A stretch of DNA of 64,000 bases from NCBI GenBank assembly GCA_032622095.1, contig CP136061.1, positions 64,423,127-64,487,126 on the forward strand. Reading direction: 5' to 3'. This DNA comes from Siphonodentalium dalli (Eukaryota; Mollusca; Scaphopoda; Gadilida; Siphonodentaliidae). Shown here in pieces: positions 20,355-32,300 of this stretch. Position numbers and translations under genes: made by a program. Position 1 is the stretch's first letter, and each line of letters starts with the position of its first letter. Under the pieces are notes generated by a model that ran no database searches, was not told the DNA's origin, and saw only the letters and a program-made list of their open reading frames with translations.

Positions 20355-23300
20355 ACTGTCTTTTCTCAGCGAAGAGGACGATGAGATCCGATTTCTCCTG
20401 TGCAAGAACATAGCGGTGTCCTTGCTTATGGTGAGGAGAACGTTTTATACACTTACGGAAAGTCCGCAGATGGTGGAGCAGGCCTGGAATATCCCGAGGG
20501 AGTATGATTCCAGGGTGACAAGACCCACTCTCGTAATGGAGTGGGCCACGGACCGTGGGGAAGAGTCAGAAGTCTCAGTCCTTCCCAGGAGACAGGAGCA
20601 ATTGTTCTCGCAGCCGTATGCAATTGTAATTTTCTAATTCACGAATATTAAACTGTGCACTGTTCCCTCTTGACAAAATGTGCATGGTCACAGTAATCGT
20701 TGATTCAATATTAAACTATTGGAAGGTATATTTTAAAACGTTCCCATCGCAGTTAAATTATGGGAATGTGAAAGTGCCATGGAACATGCATGTTTTGAGG
20801 TCTATCCCACAACGACATTGAATTTGAGAAATTTTCAAAAACACAACTGATGATTATACAGGCGCAAGTACATCCGTCTTCTGAATTGCGAGAGCAAATG
20901 AGAGCTCAAGCTGCGTTTACATCTGGGAAGAACTGAAGTCTGGTTGGCTGGTGCGCTGTTAGTGGCACATGATGACCACCCTAAGGCTCAGGAGCTGTGG
21001 CAATCGCCCTTGAAGATTTGTTTTCCAAATCAACGATGGTAGCACCCCGCTAGTCACTGGTACTGGGCAGTGGTCATGCACAATATAAAGGCTTCTTGCG
21101 GAACGGCGCTTTATATGTGTGATGATACAAATGCTTTCATTTGTGTTATTCATTTAGGTTTTCTATTCACCAGATAATCATATGGATATGTAGTAATAGA
21201 AGGAGAAGAGCCATGTTTTGGACTCTTTTGAAATTGGCACTGGCAGGCCTGCAGAATGCAAAATGAAGCGTAAGCCGTAACGTATTTGTCGGTTGTCGGG
21301 TTGTGCTTAGGTACCCATAGGTTACACAAACTGTTATATTCAGTATCACGAGAGCCACATACAACTTTGACGCGACCTAGATTTCACAACCTCCAGGTGA
21401 ACCGAACCGTCGTTCGCCTCCAATACGCAGGCCTGCAGTGGTCGCGCGCAATATAAATATAAACGCTGTTTATGTAACTGCACTTAATATGTGTGACAAT
21501 ACAAATGCTGTCCTTTCTGTTATTTGCCCGATAATCAATTGGATATGAGGCAATAGAAGGAAAAGAGCCATGTGTTGGTCTCTGATGGAAATTATAGTGG
21601 CAGCGGCCCTGCGCAATATAAATGCATTTCATGTAACTGTGCTTTATACGTGAGTGAAGGCTATTTGACATTCTATATGTGGAAATAGAAGGTAGAGAGC
21701 CAAGTGATGGACTCTGTTGGAAAGGCTATTGGCAGTGCATCGGGGGCACATGACAATATAAATGCATAGTAGTTCACCTTGACTATTCACGGATTGAAAC
21801 GCAGAAGTATGTCGGTATCAGTGAAAATTGACGCCCTATTGATATAGTCAGTTCGTATGTCATTGAGCCTTTGAGGCACTGATACCCTTGTACTAGTATG
21901 GAACAATTATGGCTGGCCATACATGTTTTTAAGCTCACCATTTTGTATCATTTAAATTCGTAATTTGAATGTATCGACAAACACTAATGTCTGAGGATAA
22001 CAGTTCAGATGTTGTCTATTTGTTACAGTGAACACATGGAAATGTCAAACATCAAAATCATCAAAAGTATAAACATTGATTGACTGAAAATATATTGAGA
22101 CACTGGCTAGCCAATGAATCATTTCAACACTGCGACCATGCTAGGTCACACGGATATGGTGACTTGCCACAAGTAGGCCAGCCAAAGGCTCTCATCCAAA
22201 ATTTCTCCAAAGAGTTCTGACCACGGACGGAAGTATCCTTGGATATTTCAGCAAACTATAGCTGAAGGTTCAGGCTACTGCACTTGTATATCTGTGCAGT
22301 CATGGAACAGGGAAGCCCATTCTGCATAATACATTGAGTGATTGCAAAGAAACAGACACAATTGTCGCCAAAATAACGACAGAGTACCGATATGAATTGA
22401 TGGAGATCGCCATTCGACAATGGGAACTCAGGCTTCAAGATTCGACGAGAATCACCAAATGGATTCCCGTAATGATTCTCACAAAACTTTACAATTTTCA
22501 GTGCCTTATGACTAACATGATTCAGCATTTGATTCTCGTAAAATTAAATGTATTTTGAGCCCTGGAACTTGAAATGAAAATCCTTGGTGCCCAATCTTGT
22601 GTCAGATAATCCTAGTCCCCAATCAAACCAGTTGCACGATTCGTAGCAAGCGGACACTGTCAGTAATACTGGACAGGCATGTAAAGAAAGAGACTATTCA
22701 AGAGACACAGCATTATTTGAACACAGGCCATATAATACTATATGTTATAACAAACATAATCTCATTGTTTCTAACGATTATTCCGATAATACAACGAGGG
22801 AAAGGAAATGGAATCGCAAGAATAGAGTCAGAATTTCAAATAAATATCTTGAAGTCGATGTAACGTTTGCGACGTTCCAAGTATCCAAATACGAGACCTC
22901 ATGTTAATAGTAATACATTCGGGCTAGCTAAGATTTGCAAATATTAATCGGTAAGCACAATTAATTATAACGACATGTTGTATATGTACAATGATGTTCT
23001 GTGATAATCATTTTCCAAATGTCGGTTAAGTTCCAGATGCTCAACTTCAACTTACAATTAGTTGAGGCAAAAGAAATTTCATTGGATTACAAGTTCTATC
23101 TTGTTCATTAATAAATGTAAATTATCGCCAAAGGAGACATTTCTGTCCTGGCCAACTTTCTGCGCACTAACAGAGCTGTTGCATATACGATTAGGTAGTG
23201 TACATGAAATGAACGTAGCGAGAAGTCGGCTTCATGAAATAGAGTTAGCACGAAATTAGGAGACTTCGCATACCGTACCACGTGGACTCAGAAATCGGAC

Positions 23301-23654
23301 GATTCATGCCACCGTATATGTTGCACAATAATGCAATATAGGTTTGCTACAAGTAAACGATGTGCGTCTGTAGTCATTGTCAAAATGGCCATCAATGGCG
23401 AAGTTCTCAACGTCATTTTGTCGATTCCAATCCCAAAATTGTCGAGATAAAATGTGTCGATAAAAACACGGAATTCTTATAAATTGCGTTGCGCATACTA
23501 TGAAACGAAGAGTTTCTGCGCGAACTTAAAAATATTAAACGACCGGGTAAGCAACGGATAAATTGCAAGTTTGTTATCAACAATAAATATTGAGTTGATA
23601 AACTCGCAATAGAGAAATACTTCCTTTAGTTAAAACCACGTCTGATAGCTCCAA

Positions 23655-23853
23655 GGAGAGAAATAAAACTGGCTAGATGAATTGTTGGGAGCGCGGGATT
23701 TGCACGGGACGCATTCATGCGTGGGCTAATCCGATCGCTGATTGACCGGAGTAGGCAATAAACGGACAATAAATTTTAACCCTCCTGATAACACAAGGCC
23801 GAGGATAATAATCCATATAGTTCAGTTGAAGGGCTTCTCCTTGGCGGAAAAAT
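23655..23853. repeat. Right arm of A1, inverted copy of the left part of module U
   Basis: Reading inward on the minus strand it repeats GGATTATTATCCTCGGCC, ACTCCGGTCAATCAGC, CCCACGCATGAATGCGT and CAACAATTCATCTAGCCAG of 18440-18605 with only a few differences. The corresponding arms in A2 have a different sequence. Confidence 0.85.
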
Positions 23854-24176
23854 GGTTTACGACTGAGCATTGTTTGTGTATATTTCATTTTATTACAATT
23901 TGCCATTAGTTGGTGTACCTATCTCAGAAATTCAGCATTTTCCGATACCATTAAGGCTACCATAATGGGTGCCATTTTGAATAGAAAATTTAGCTCAAAG
24001 CTGATCTTGGATATGTGATTCAGAACTATTTCCCGCACAAAATGAGATAAAAAAAAAACTTCATTGCAAATTTCTTCCTGGTCTAACCCTCTGACGACCA
24101 GCAACCAGGTGTGTTTAGAATGTAGACAATAAGAACATTGAGTCCAAAACAGAGTATTGAGACCAATCATAAATAC

Positions 24177-24311
24177 CTGCTGACAATGTCCACACTGAAC
24201 TGGATGTCGAGGAAGCATTTAAATTACTGTTCTTGACCTTGATCACCACCATAAATTTATATACCCAGTATTCTTCAAGACCAGGTACAACCATCTCTTC
24301 ATTTTCAAATC
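24177..24311 (-). CDS. FN3 domain 2, second exon
   Basis: The exon is 135 nt, phase 1 to phase 1. The acceptor is CTTCCCATTCCAG and the donor is CAG/GTATTT. It reads FENEEMVVPGLEEYWVYKF followed by VVIKVKNSNLNASS and ends SSVWTLSA. This is the E-F-G strand half of an FN3 domain (the V-P-G-L-x-x-Y pattern, then the alternating hydrophobic F strand). The sequon NAS is present. The exon fits exactly behind the exon at 49041-48877 and before the exon at 14080-13944. Confidence 0.82.
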
Positions 24312-25782
24312 CTGGAATGGGAAGTTACTGGTACATAAACAACAGAATATATAATATAAAAGTCCTTTATTGAGGTAATAAGATTTTAAAATTATCATGG
24401 TGGCATATATATATCTATTCAAATAGAATACAACTGATGCTCTTGTGTTTTTTATCTACATTAACTTTGATGTAAAAATGTTTTCTCTCAACATAAGGGA
24501 GTCTCACATTCTTGTTAAGATTCATGATAGTCTTAGCTCAAAGGCATAAAGATTATGGTCCCAATTTAAACTGACTGCAGCATGATTTGGTTCATGATCT
24601 GGTAAAGAGAGAAAACATACCGTTGTAACAGTTTATCTCCCATGCACATCTTCCCACCCCAAGGCTATCACCTCCCCCTGCTCTGATCATCTCTCCCCCC
24701 TGAATTTTTGTTACCTCAAAATTTAATGGCCAGTTACTCTCATTTTATCATTCAATATGAATATGCGACTCAGAAAAACTATCATTGGTGACAAGAAATC
24801 ATGTTTTTTTTTCTGGGAAAGTGACAAAAATTAATGTTCGAAGAATTTTCCTTGAAAATTACTTAGATTAATATCTTCTAATAATTTAACATATTTATTG
24901 TACAAATGTTGTTGATCATGGTTAATGTATGATAGATATATATATTATCTGAAAACTGCACTATTGAGCAATTATAAAACTTGGCATTCTTATCTGTATG
25001 TGTTATGAATTAGTTTGTAGTTCGTATAGAAATTATTTTATAGCACCTGCTTTCCCGCGGTTTTCAGCCCACTCTAAAAATATATTAAATTACCTAAAGT
25101 AGAATAATTTATTCATAATTCAAAGGTCAGCGGAGTCCAAAATTATTGTTGGCGACGGCAGGCCATTTTATATTGATTAATACCACCTCGAAATGTGTAA
25201 TTGGGCAAAATGCTCCAGGGCAAAAATAAAAAAACTTTGATCAAGCAACTGTTAGCTATACTTCATCATATGTAGGAACATCATGCTCCTAAAGCCAAAT
25301 ATATTTTCAAAAAGTGAATGTAAAAATCGAACAAAAGCTCTGGTTAACAAAAAAGTTAAATTGCATGAAAAAGTTTTGTTTACATATTTCATAAAATTAT
25401 TAAAAATATTTAACCTGAAAGAGGAATCTAGCGACCTTTCTGGCCGTTTACATATTATCTTCAATTTTCTAACAGTATTTCCACCTAAAAGATTGATGAA
25501 ATATTCTCAAAGTTCAAGGCCGACAAACGGAAACTTTAAGTTCCGATTGAAAGATCGCAGAGTCATTTTAAGATTGCTTCTTGGGAAACCAGTAAAGGTG
25601 TCATGACATCAAGAAGTACATCATGACGTCACTACCTACATCGGCGCGCAAAATTCCAGACAGGACTGCGTCGATGGCCAGACAGCTGAGACTCGTATTA
25701 CATGGCAGGCTAAATATCCACATTTACGTTATATGTGATTATTTACATACATTGTATATATCTTTTTCTTGTATCCCATTAT
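24312..25782. other. Intron, nothing recognised
   Basis: AT-rich sequence between FN3 exon 24177-24311 and hAT-like element F. A C/T-rich patch (CCCACCCCAAGGCTATCACC, about 24650-24710) is the only compositional feature. There are short open frames without motif. Confidence 0.5.
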
Positions 25783-28423
25783 CAATGGGGCTCAACGATT
25801 CCTCGAGGATCGGATCTAACAGGTTCAAAATCGGATCTAACAGGACTTCGATTCCGACTCAAACATGACTTTAATGCCAAAATGGCGGCTTTTGTATGAA
25901 AATTGACAACAAATCTCTGAAAATGGTAAGTATGAGCACTATATCTCCTTTTTGCCTGGCATATAATTAGTGAAATTCGATGTGTAGTAACCCGAAGAAC
26001 CTGTATATGACGTCTGGCAAAGATCTATGCCATTTATGCGCCTTAATTACGCTGAGATCATTAAAAATCGATGGGGAAAAACATAGCACCGAGGTTCAAG
26101 TCATATTGTTGAATGGGTATAAATACGTATGGTAATAAAGTCCTATGCATAACGTGTTATTACGGTTCGAGTGCATATTTAAACAAAAATGAATTCAATT
26201 AGTCATGAGTTTTTGTTTTAAACACTAAATTTAAAAGAATAACATCGGCTCCGACCCTAATTTTGATATATTCCGACCCCAATCTGTAGAAATTGATCGG
26301 CTCCGACTCTAACACACATTAGTCAATTCTTTTTCTGGAAATTGTTGAAATGTCTCATTGGCCATGGATGTCAGATTCTTGCCGTTTTCATTTAAATAAT
26401 CCATTTTCTGGTCGCTAGAATACATGACACTATAAATTGTGTTTTTGATCACATTAAATTTTAGATAGTGTGTTCATAACTTGGAAGATCTGACATTTTT
26501 GTGGCTGGCCGGCCTATTAACCACATAATCTAAGGATATCTAATTATAGCATTGTACATATGCGTGCCATTCATGCTATCATAGGTGGTCATTAACGAAG
26601 ACTTGTCTATCTTCTGTTGGGTAGAAGACATGCCCAAATAAGAGTGCATTTACCTAATAATATAGTCAGTTTAAAATGTAAAATAAACCACACGAAAATG
26701 TCCGAAGTAATTTTAACCGGGGTATATATGCTGCACCACAAAATTGATTTTGGTAAAAACCTATACTATTAATATATTCCGTGGTATTTGTGATAAATTT
26801 ATATCTTATTAACTTCATAAATAATCCGATTCTTTGTTTTGTCTCCCACAGAAATACCGACGTTATCACTGCCACGGGAAATTTGACGTTGCAGAAGATG
26901 CGGTATTCCACATCGCTGAAAGTCACCTGGTGCAACAATTTCAATTTTGAAACTTCAGGATTCGGAATATATGGCGGATGATGGAAAAGCTGTGTATTCT
27001 GCAATACATTTTTAGATAAACCCACGCGAGTTTAAAGACAATATCGCAGAGTTCACCCTTGATGAGCGTGATCTAGCTGGTCACCAAGAGAGTCAGCCAT
27101 ATGAACCTGGTTCGTCTGACATGAACGATCCCGCATATTCACCTTCGCCGCATGGACACAAACAAGTTGCCAGGAAAACACTCCAATGAAAAACATTCAT
27201 TCCCGTAGAACACTCTTTGAGTCTGCTCACGACTCTGCTGCATCTGAAATGAGTGACGATTCTGACAACATACTCAGAGAGATGTCTGCGTTATTACCCG
27301 ATGTCTCTAAAGTTCTCCGGGATAGCGGTTGTGTTGAAGTCTGGATGGCTTAAATTTTGTGGAATAGGTACAAATTCCATATATACTGGTGCATTTCACT
27401 TTGTTTGGAAACTGGGGTAGAGGCAGCAATCGGGACCGGGTTTGAAGAAATGTCAGTCTCAATTTCTTCACGTTCAGCCACATCCAATGACACGGAAAAG
27501 TCCAACAAAAGCAAGAAATCCTCGAAAGTTATTAGAGATCCCATAACGCCTGAATATATTCTGAAAGTATAAATGTATAAATAATTCAGTTCACATGTAA
27601 CAATTTATAGTAAATACAGGCATATGCGTGTTGTGCAGAATTTTAATTAAAATTGGTCATTGCTTTTGTTGGACCTCCCAAATTGACTTCTAGACAAATA
27701 AATATGTTTAAACTAAACTATTGACTTCTATATTTATGTTCATGACATATCAATTGGTATGTAGGCCTATATATGCACACATTTTCCCGAGAATTTTGAC
27801 AACAGGTTATATAAGATCACGTATGCTATTGCGTATAGTCATAATTATTCTGCACTGTGGCATTGGGATCGTAAACATAGTGCGAATGTATCTGATGATC
27901 ATGTAAGGGTCGGAGTATTTGAAACCTGTTAGATCCTGATCCGAACCACCAAATCACCGATGAGTCGGAGTATTTTTCGTCATATTTCTTATACACAATC
28001 ATTACTGGGTCAATAACTAAAATTATGGGCTTATTTTGATATGTGATAAACACTAAATTCATTCAGAACCCATTCTGTGCTATTTGACATATACAAAGGT
28101 TAATAACAAGTCCGGAGATGCACATTAAATTATCAATGGGAAATGCATACAAAAAAAGCACGTGCTCGAGTTTGAAGTCAAACAACCATTTACACCTTTG
28201 TTTCGGACCATTCTCATTGATTGTGTCGGCGTGTCATATCCTGAACCAAGATACATTGAAGTATACACGTTATAACTCACCTTTCTGTCATTTTTCTTCT
28301 TCTTTTACGGGTTAAAAACTTCTGGAAAATTAAAAAAGTCGGAATGGGGTCGGAGCCGATCAAATTGGGGCCAGAGTAAAAATCGGTTAGATCCAATCCT
28401 CGAGGAATCGTTGAGCCCCAGTG
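25783..28423. mobile_element. Element F, hAT-like with CAATGGGGCTCAACG termini
   Basis: The left end is CAATGGGGCTCAACGATTCC then TCGAGGATCGGATCTAAC. The right end, on the other strand, is CACTGGGGCTCAACGATTCC then TCGAGGATTGGATCTAAC. The element of 2641 bp is flanked by the direct repeat ATTAT (25778-25782 and 28424-28428). Inner copies of CGGCTCCGACC/CGGAGTATTT-type sequence occur near 26245, 26300, 27910 and 27965. The CA(A/C)TGGGG tip recalls hAT elements; a 5-bp duplication is known for some hAT lineages. No transposase was recognised, but a coding-like relic lies at 27012-27353. Confidence 0.7.
27012..27353 (+). pseudogene. Frameshifted coding-like relic inside element F
   Basis: The first frame (about 27012-27188) reads NPREFKDNIAEFTLDERDLA, then SSDMNDPAYSPSPHGHKQVA before a stop. 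A second frame starting at ATG 27186 reads SRRTLFESAHDSAASEMSDD, then DNILREMSALLPDVSKVL and ends at 27351-27353. Together they look like one acidic, serine-rich protein interrupted by one frameshift. The next frame (27357-27572, SSRSATSNDTEKSNKSKKSS) may be a further exon-like or linker part. No domain was recognised; it is not a clear hAT transposase. It may be captured host sequence or the N-terminal region of a lost transposase. Confidence 0.4.
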
Positions 28424-28427
28424 ATTA

Positions 28428-29203
28428 TAAGGGTGGATACACACATGCATGTAATATCTGTATATATTTTACATGGCCACACCAATAATTGACAACATTA
28501 ATCACCTGCGCGCGAGCGGTTCATTGTTAACAGGCCAGACAAGTGAGTAGTGCTAAGCGAAGTAAAATTGTCTTCTATCAGTACATTTAAGGCCAGTCCA
28601 AAACATGTCTTCTCGTACGGATGCGGAAATTAGTCAAGTCTGTGTGATATCTGGCATTTTATTAATGCACGAACACCAAAAGCCATACGTCTGGCATATA
28701 CAGGCTTGATGTAGAACATTTTCAACCATGATGCTTGTTTGGGTGGGGTCTCGAAAGCTTCAAATCGCTAAGGGACTTAGTTGAATGTATCGGTCGGAAT
28801 AATCTGGGCAAGAATGTACAATATGATATGTTTTACTTAAATAGATCAGAGTTAGCCACCCCGCCTGGTAGCTTTCGGGGTCATATATAGCCCCTGCATG
28901 CGTCGGGGAAATCCTAATCCACCACTGCTATAAATAAGAGAGGACTGGTAATTATTTAAATAGAAAGTCTACCATATGGGTTATCCCACGAACAATTATT
29001 TTAAGTGGCCTGGCGACTCGGTCCAATATAACGGCTTATTTACATTCCGACTTAATTGGAACTAGAACTCAGTGCGTTCAACACGTAGGCAATGATTGGG
29101 TTATCAGTGGACACATATTACATCGTCTTTATGATCCATGTAAAACGCCAAATACACGATAATTACAGAGATTACATGCATGTGTGTATCCACCCTTAGG
29201 GTT
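28428..29203. mobile_element. Element G, short inverted-repeat element
   Basis: The termini are TAAGGGTGGATACACACATG then CATGTAATATCTGTA at the left and the inverted TAAGGGTGGATACACACATG, CATGTAATCTCTGTA at the right. A further matched TTTTACATGG lies inside both. About 776 bp with no coding content. Its left tip lies within a few bases of the right tip of element F, so one used the edge of the other as target, or they share a junction. Confidence 0.7.
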
Positions 29204-29963
29204 TATCATAAAATCTTCTATACAGATAACAAATCACCCGATAATCCCATGAACAGTAACAAGCGGGCGCAAATTACGTTTACGTACATGATCATATTAT
29301 TGTGTTACACACCACTGTACTTCAGCACTTGTTATTTGCAATTAAATATAACTGAATAATACATATATACAAATCTGTCCATATTGATCAGAATATCATT
29401 CTAGGGAGTTCCCAGAAAGACATATACATAACTGGTGTGTGCAAAGTATCCCCTCCCCCTAAATATCATATTTTGGGTATGGGAATAATTTGTACCTCAT
29501 AATCTCTCACTAAATGTCTGATTACAAGAAAATAAGTATCTCACCTTTGCATACATTTCAATGGAAAACGGATTAAACTATCAACAAGGTTCATGAAAAC
29601 GACATGGCTACATCACAACAATGCACCTGACATAAATCCCTAGAAACGTGCATATTGATGTGAAGTCTTTACAAATAGACAAACTGAGTTTGCCATAGGA
29701 ATGTCCCTATACTGGTACCATAAGACATGGGTAATTTGCCTTCTGTTTGTTCAAATGTTTTCACATGTGGGGGAGGGGGATTATCAGGTTGTGGGAGGGG
29801 TGGAGTTAAAAACTAGGTAAAACCAGTTGCACACTGGTAATACAAGCCTGTAGGCTTAGCACACAAGTAATACATGCATGTAGCTGGGTTTCTGCTATAC
29901 CGGCATGGGATCCCTGCAACGGCCCAGTTCCCTAGCCAAGTTTCCCCCCATACATGCATGATA
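29204..29963. other. Intron, nothing recognised
   Basis: Unique-looking sequence between elements G and E. Two G/C-skewed patches (CCCCTCCCCC at about 29451 and GGGGGAGGGGGA at about 29768) are in opposite orientation. No gene. Confidence 0.45.
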
Positions 29964-31568
29964 CAGCTATGCTCTAATTAATCGACCCTCCTTAACGAGG
30001 TTGACATGCGGTATTACCACGGTGTAATACCGCGGTACTGAAACCACGAAATACCGCATGGTCATGGTTGAGTTTTGGGTACCGCGGTGACACATGTTAG
30101 CGACCGCGGTGACATGCGGTAGCACACTTGACGACTACAGTAACGAATTTCATGACTAATAACTTCTTGACTGGTTAAGCCGGCGATCGAAAACTGCACA
30201 ATATCATGTGCATCTAATCAGCATTTAACTATAATAAAACAGACCTCAAAATTAGCCATGGAGATCAGCACTGCCACGGTAATAGATGTGGTGATCACCT
30301 TTTGTTACAATGCCGTGGTATGGGTGCATTTGTAAGTAGTATACAGTAATCATGTAACTAACGAGACAGTGTAATTTCCGTACCAGTCAGACAGCCCTCA
30401 AATGATGAATAATGTTAGTGATATACATTGCAGAAATGCAGGTAACGTCATATATATAATTATATATACATGTATATATGGTCGGAAACTAAAGCAGGTA
30501 GGCCTAGGTGATATTCATACATACTAGTAAGTGAGCTGACTCGATCGGCATTTTCAAAATTCAAAACATGAAATTAATGAATGATTATGTGAATTAAATT
30601 CTCTATCATTTTATATAATTATTTATATAAATCACAAACAGCGTGATGCTATTATTAAAATTCATAAAAGCTACAAATTTGATAAAATAGTTGATATTCA
30701 TTCCGAAAATGCGCATGGGGCGCACCGTGTGTTACAAATGGAAACTTCGGGAGTCGCGACCTCTTTAAACATTAACCTATGGATCATATCGCAATTGACA
30801 ATGAGGCATCATAGTCAGACAAACTAGGTCAGTTGTACCAACAGCCATGTATGGCAGGCCGGGTTCCTTTCGTAACTTTAAAAGACGTTTACTTCTGATG
30901 TCAAGTTTAGCCATTTCGAATTTGAAGAAATATTATATTAGAAAGCATAATGTCATTTGAAATTAAATATATTCATGTACACGGGTTCACGCCATTGCCC
31001 CATTAAATATGAGAACACGTGGTCGGGGTTTGTTCAACGCTCATTTCCGTGCTTTAAAAAAACATGATTGCGATGTGATGACATCCAGTAGAAATTACAA
31101 GTTGCAAACACGTGCAGTAAACTATGTCGCAACAATAGATACATCAAAGGGATTATACCGCAGTCATTGAATGGGGTCAAGCACGTGCCCATGAAGTGAG
31201 TCAGGTCAAGGACGTGCACTGTTTACAATACATCGTGACCTACTATCGTTCTTATATATGTCGAGTTCTCAGATACTAATAAATATTTTCTGATAAATAT
31301 TTTTTTAAACATGTGGGACAATGAATAAAATAAAGATTCTAGGAGGTGGTATGTTTAGTTCTTTATACCGGATTTTATTATCGTGTTGGAATTGTATGTA
31401 GTTTGTGTCGTCATATTTGGAATTGAATTTGAAGATGCTCTGTCTCCTTGGCTTACCTGTGGTCACGTTTATACTGCAAAATTCCACTGAAAACTCGCTA
31501 TCCAAATATTCTAGCTGGTTTACGTACGTACGAGCAGACTTTGAAGTATGTCTGAATATAATATTTTT

Positions 31569-31876
31569 TTACCCAAAAAAAAAAATCTCCTTATAAGTAT
31601 CTTGGATACTGAATGAACTAATGGTTATATATTTCTTGATTGCAAGATTCTAGAAGAAAAATCGAAAAAATCGGTAGGAAGTACCTAAAGTACGCGCATG
31701 GTCAAACCCGATCAGGTTCAACTTCCATTAGACCATGACATGTGACAAGTCCTTTCATTATAAAAGCCCTGTCAGGTAAGTCTGCGATCTTTTAATTTCT
31801 CCCTGCTGTGTGTTCGATGCGTTTTGACAGAGTACGCGGGCGGGAATGTTGATCCCAACTGGGAGGGCCCTATGAG
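31569..31876. repeat. Module U of B2 (left arm)
   Basis: Starts with a half-joint ATATTTTTTTACCC...TATCTTGGATACTGAA and ends CAACTGGGAGGGCCCTATGA. Its left part is an inverted near-copy of 46690-46940. It contains TATAAAA at 31759 and CAGGTAAGTC at 31774. Confidence 0.75.
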
Positions 31877-32091
31877 TTCAGTGTCCAAGATATAATATTT
31901 TTTAACCCAAAATATGTATCTCCTATAATAAATATCTTGGACACTGAAACTAATGGTTATATATTTCTTGCTTGCAAGATTCTAGAAGAAGTCGTTTTAA
32001 AAATCGGTATGCAATACCTCGAGTACGCGCACTTGTCAAATGCCAATTAATGGCGATTATATCTTTGGACCAATCGTGCGAGTCCTTTCGC

Positions 32092-32114
32092 TATAAAAGC
32101 GATTGAAAGGTAAG
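32092..32114 (+). promoter_or_regulatory. TATA box plus splice donor in B1 left arm
   Basis: TATAAAA at 32092-32098 followed 12 nt later by AAAG/GTAAGG, pointing into the element. The mirrored copy in the right arm is TATAAAA at 36734-36728 with AAAG/GTAAGA near 36716 on the minus strand. It is a promoter-like arrangement by pattern only. Confidence 0.4.
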
Positions 32115-32213
32115 GCCTCATTCATTTTAATTTCTTCCTCCTGTGTGTTTGATGCGTTTGACCGAGTGCGCAGGGCGGGAATGTTGATCCCAACTGGGAG
32201 GGCCCTTACTGTG

Positions 32214-32300
32214 TTCAGTGTCCAAGATATTTATTATAGGAGATACATATTTTGGGTTAAAAAATATTATATCTCCGTCAAATATATCTTGGACACTGAA
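32214..32300. repeat. Palindromic joint between module U and body of B1
   Basis: TTCAGTGTCCAAGATAT at the left and ATATCTTGGACACTGAA at the right with GGAGATA/TATCTCC inside the stem. Similar joints lie at 31877-31948, 36877-36975 and 62100-62184. Single half-joints occur at the outer ends of B2 and B3. Confidence 0.8.

Larger units (their letters stand above)
18729..23853. mobile_element. Element A1, large non-autonomous inverted-repeat element
   Basis: The termini are ATTTTTCCGCCAAGGAGAAG then CCCTTCAACTGAACTATATG at the left and its inverted copy at the right edge (23805-23853). The 5.1-kb body aligns in order with A2 (40842-45605), though diverged. Shared landmarks are the CACCCAGAACAG blocks, the TTGCTCATCATCGTCAAAGCC block, the GATCTTACCTGC hairpin and the GAACTTCC-poor right third. 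Open frames of up to 160 codons overlap on both strands around 19554-20185 and show no recognisable domain. They are probably remnants or chance frames in a G/C-rich internal repeat. A CCCTTG/TTTCC-type long inverted terminus without a transposase fits a non-autonomous foldback-like element. It lies in the intron between FN3 domains 2 and 3. Confidence 0.8.

Noticed and set aside
29450-29785. Inverted C-rich and G-rich patches as termini of an element
   Set aside because: Similarity is limited to low-complexity C/G runs.
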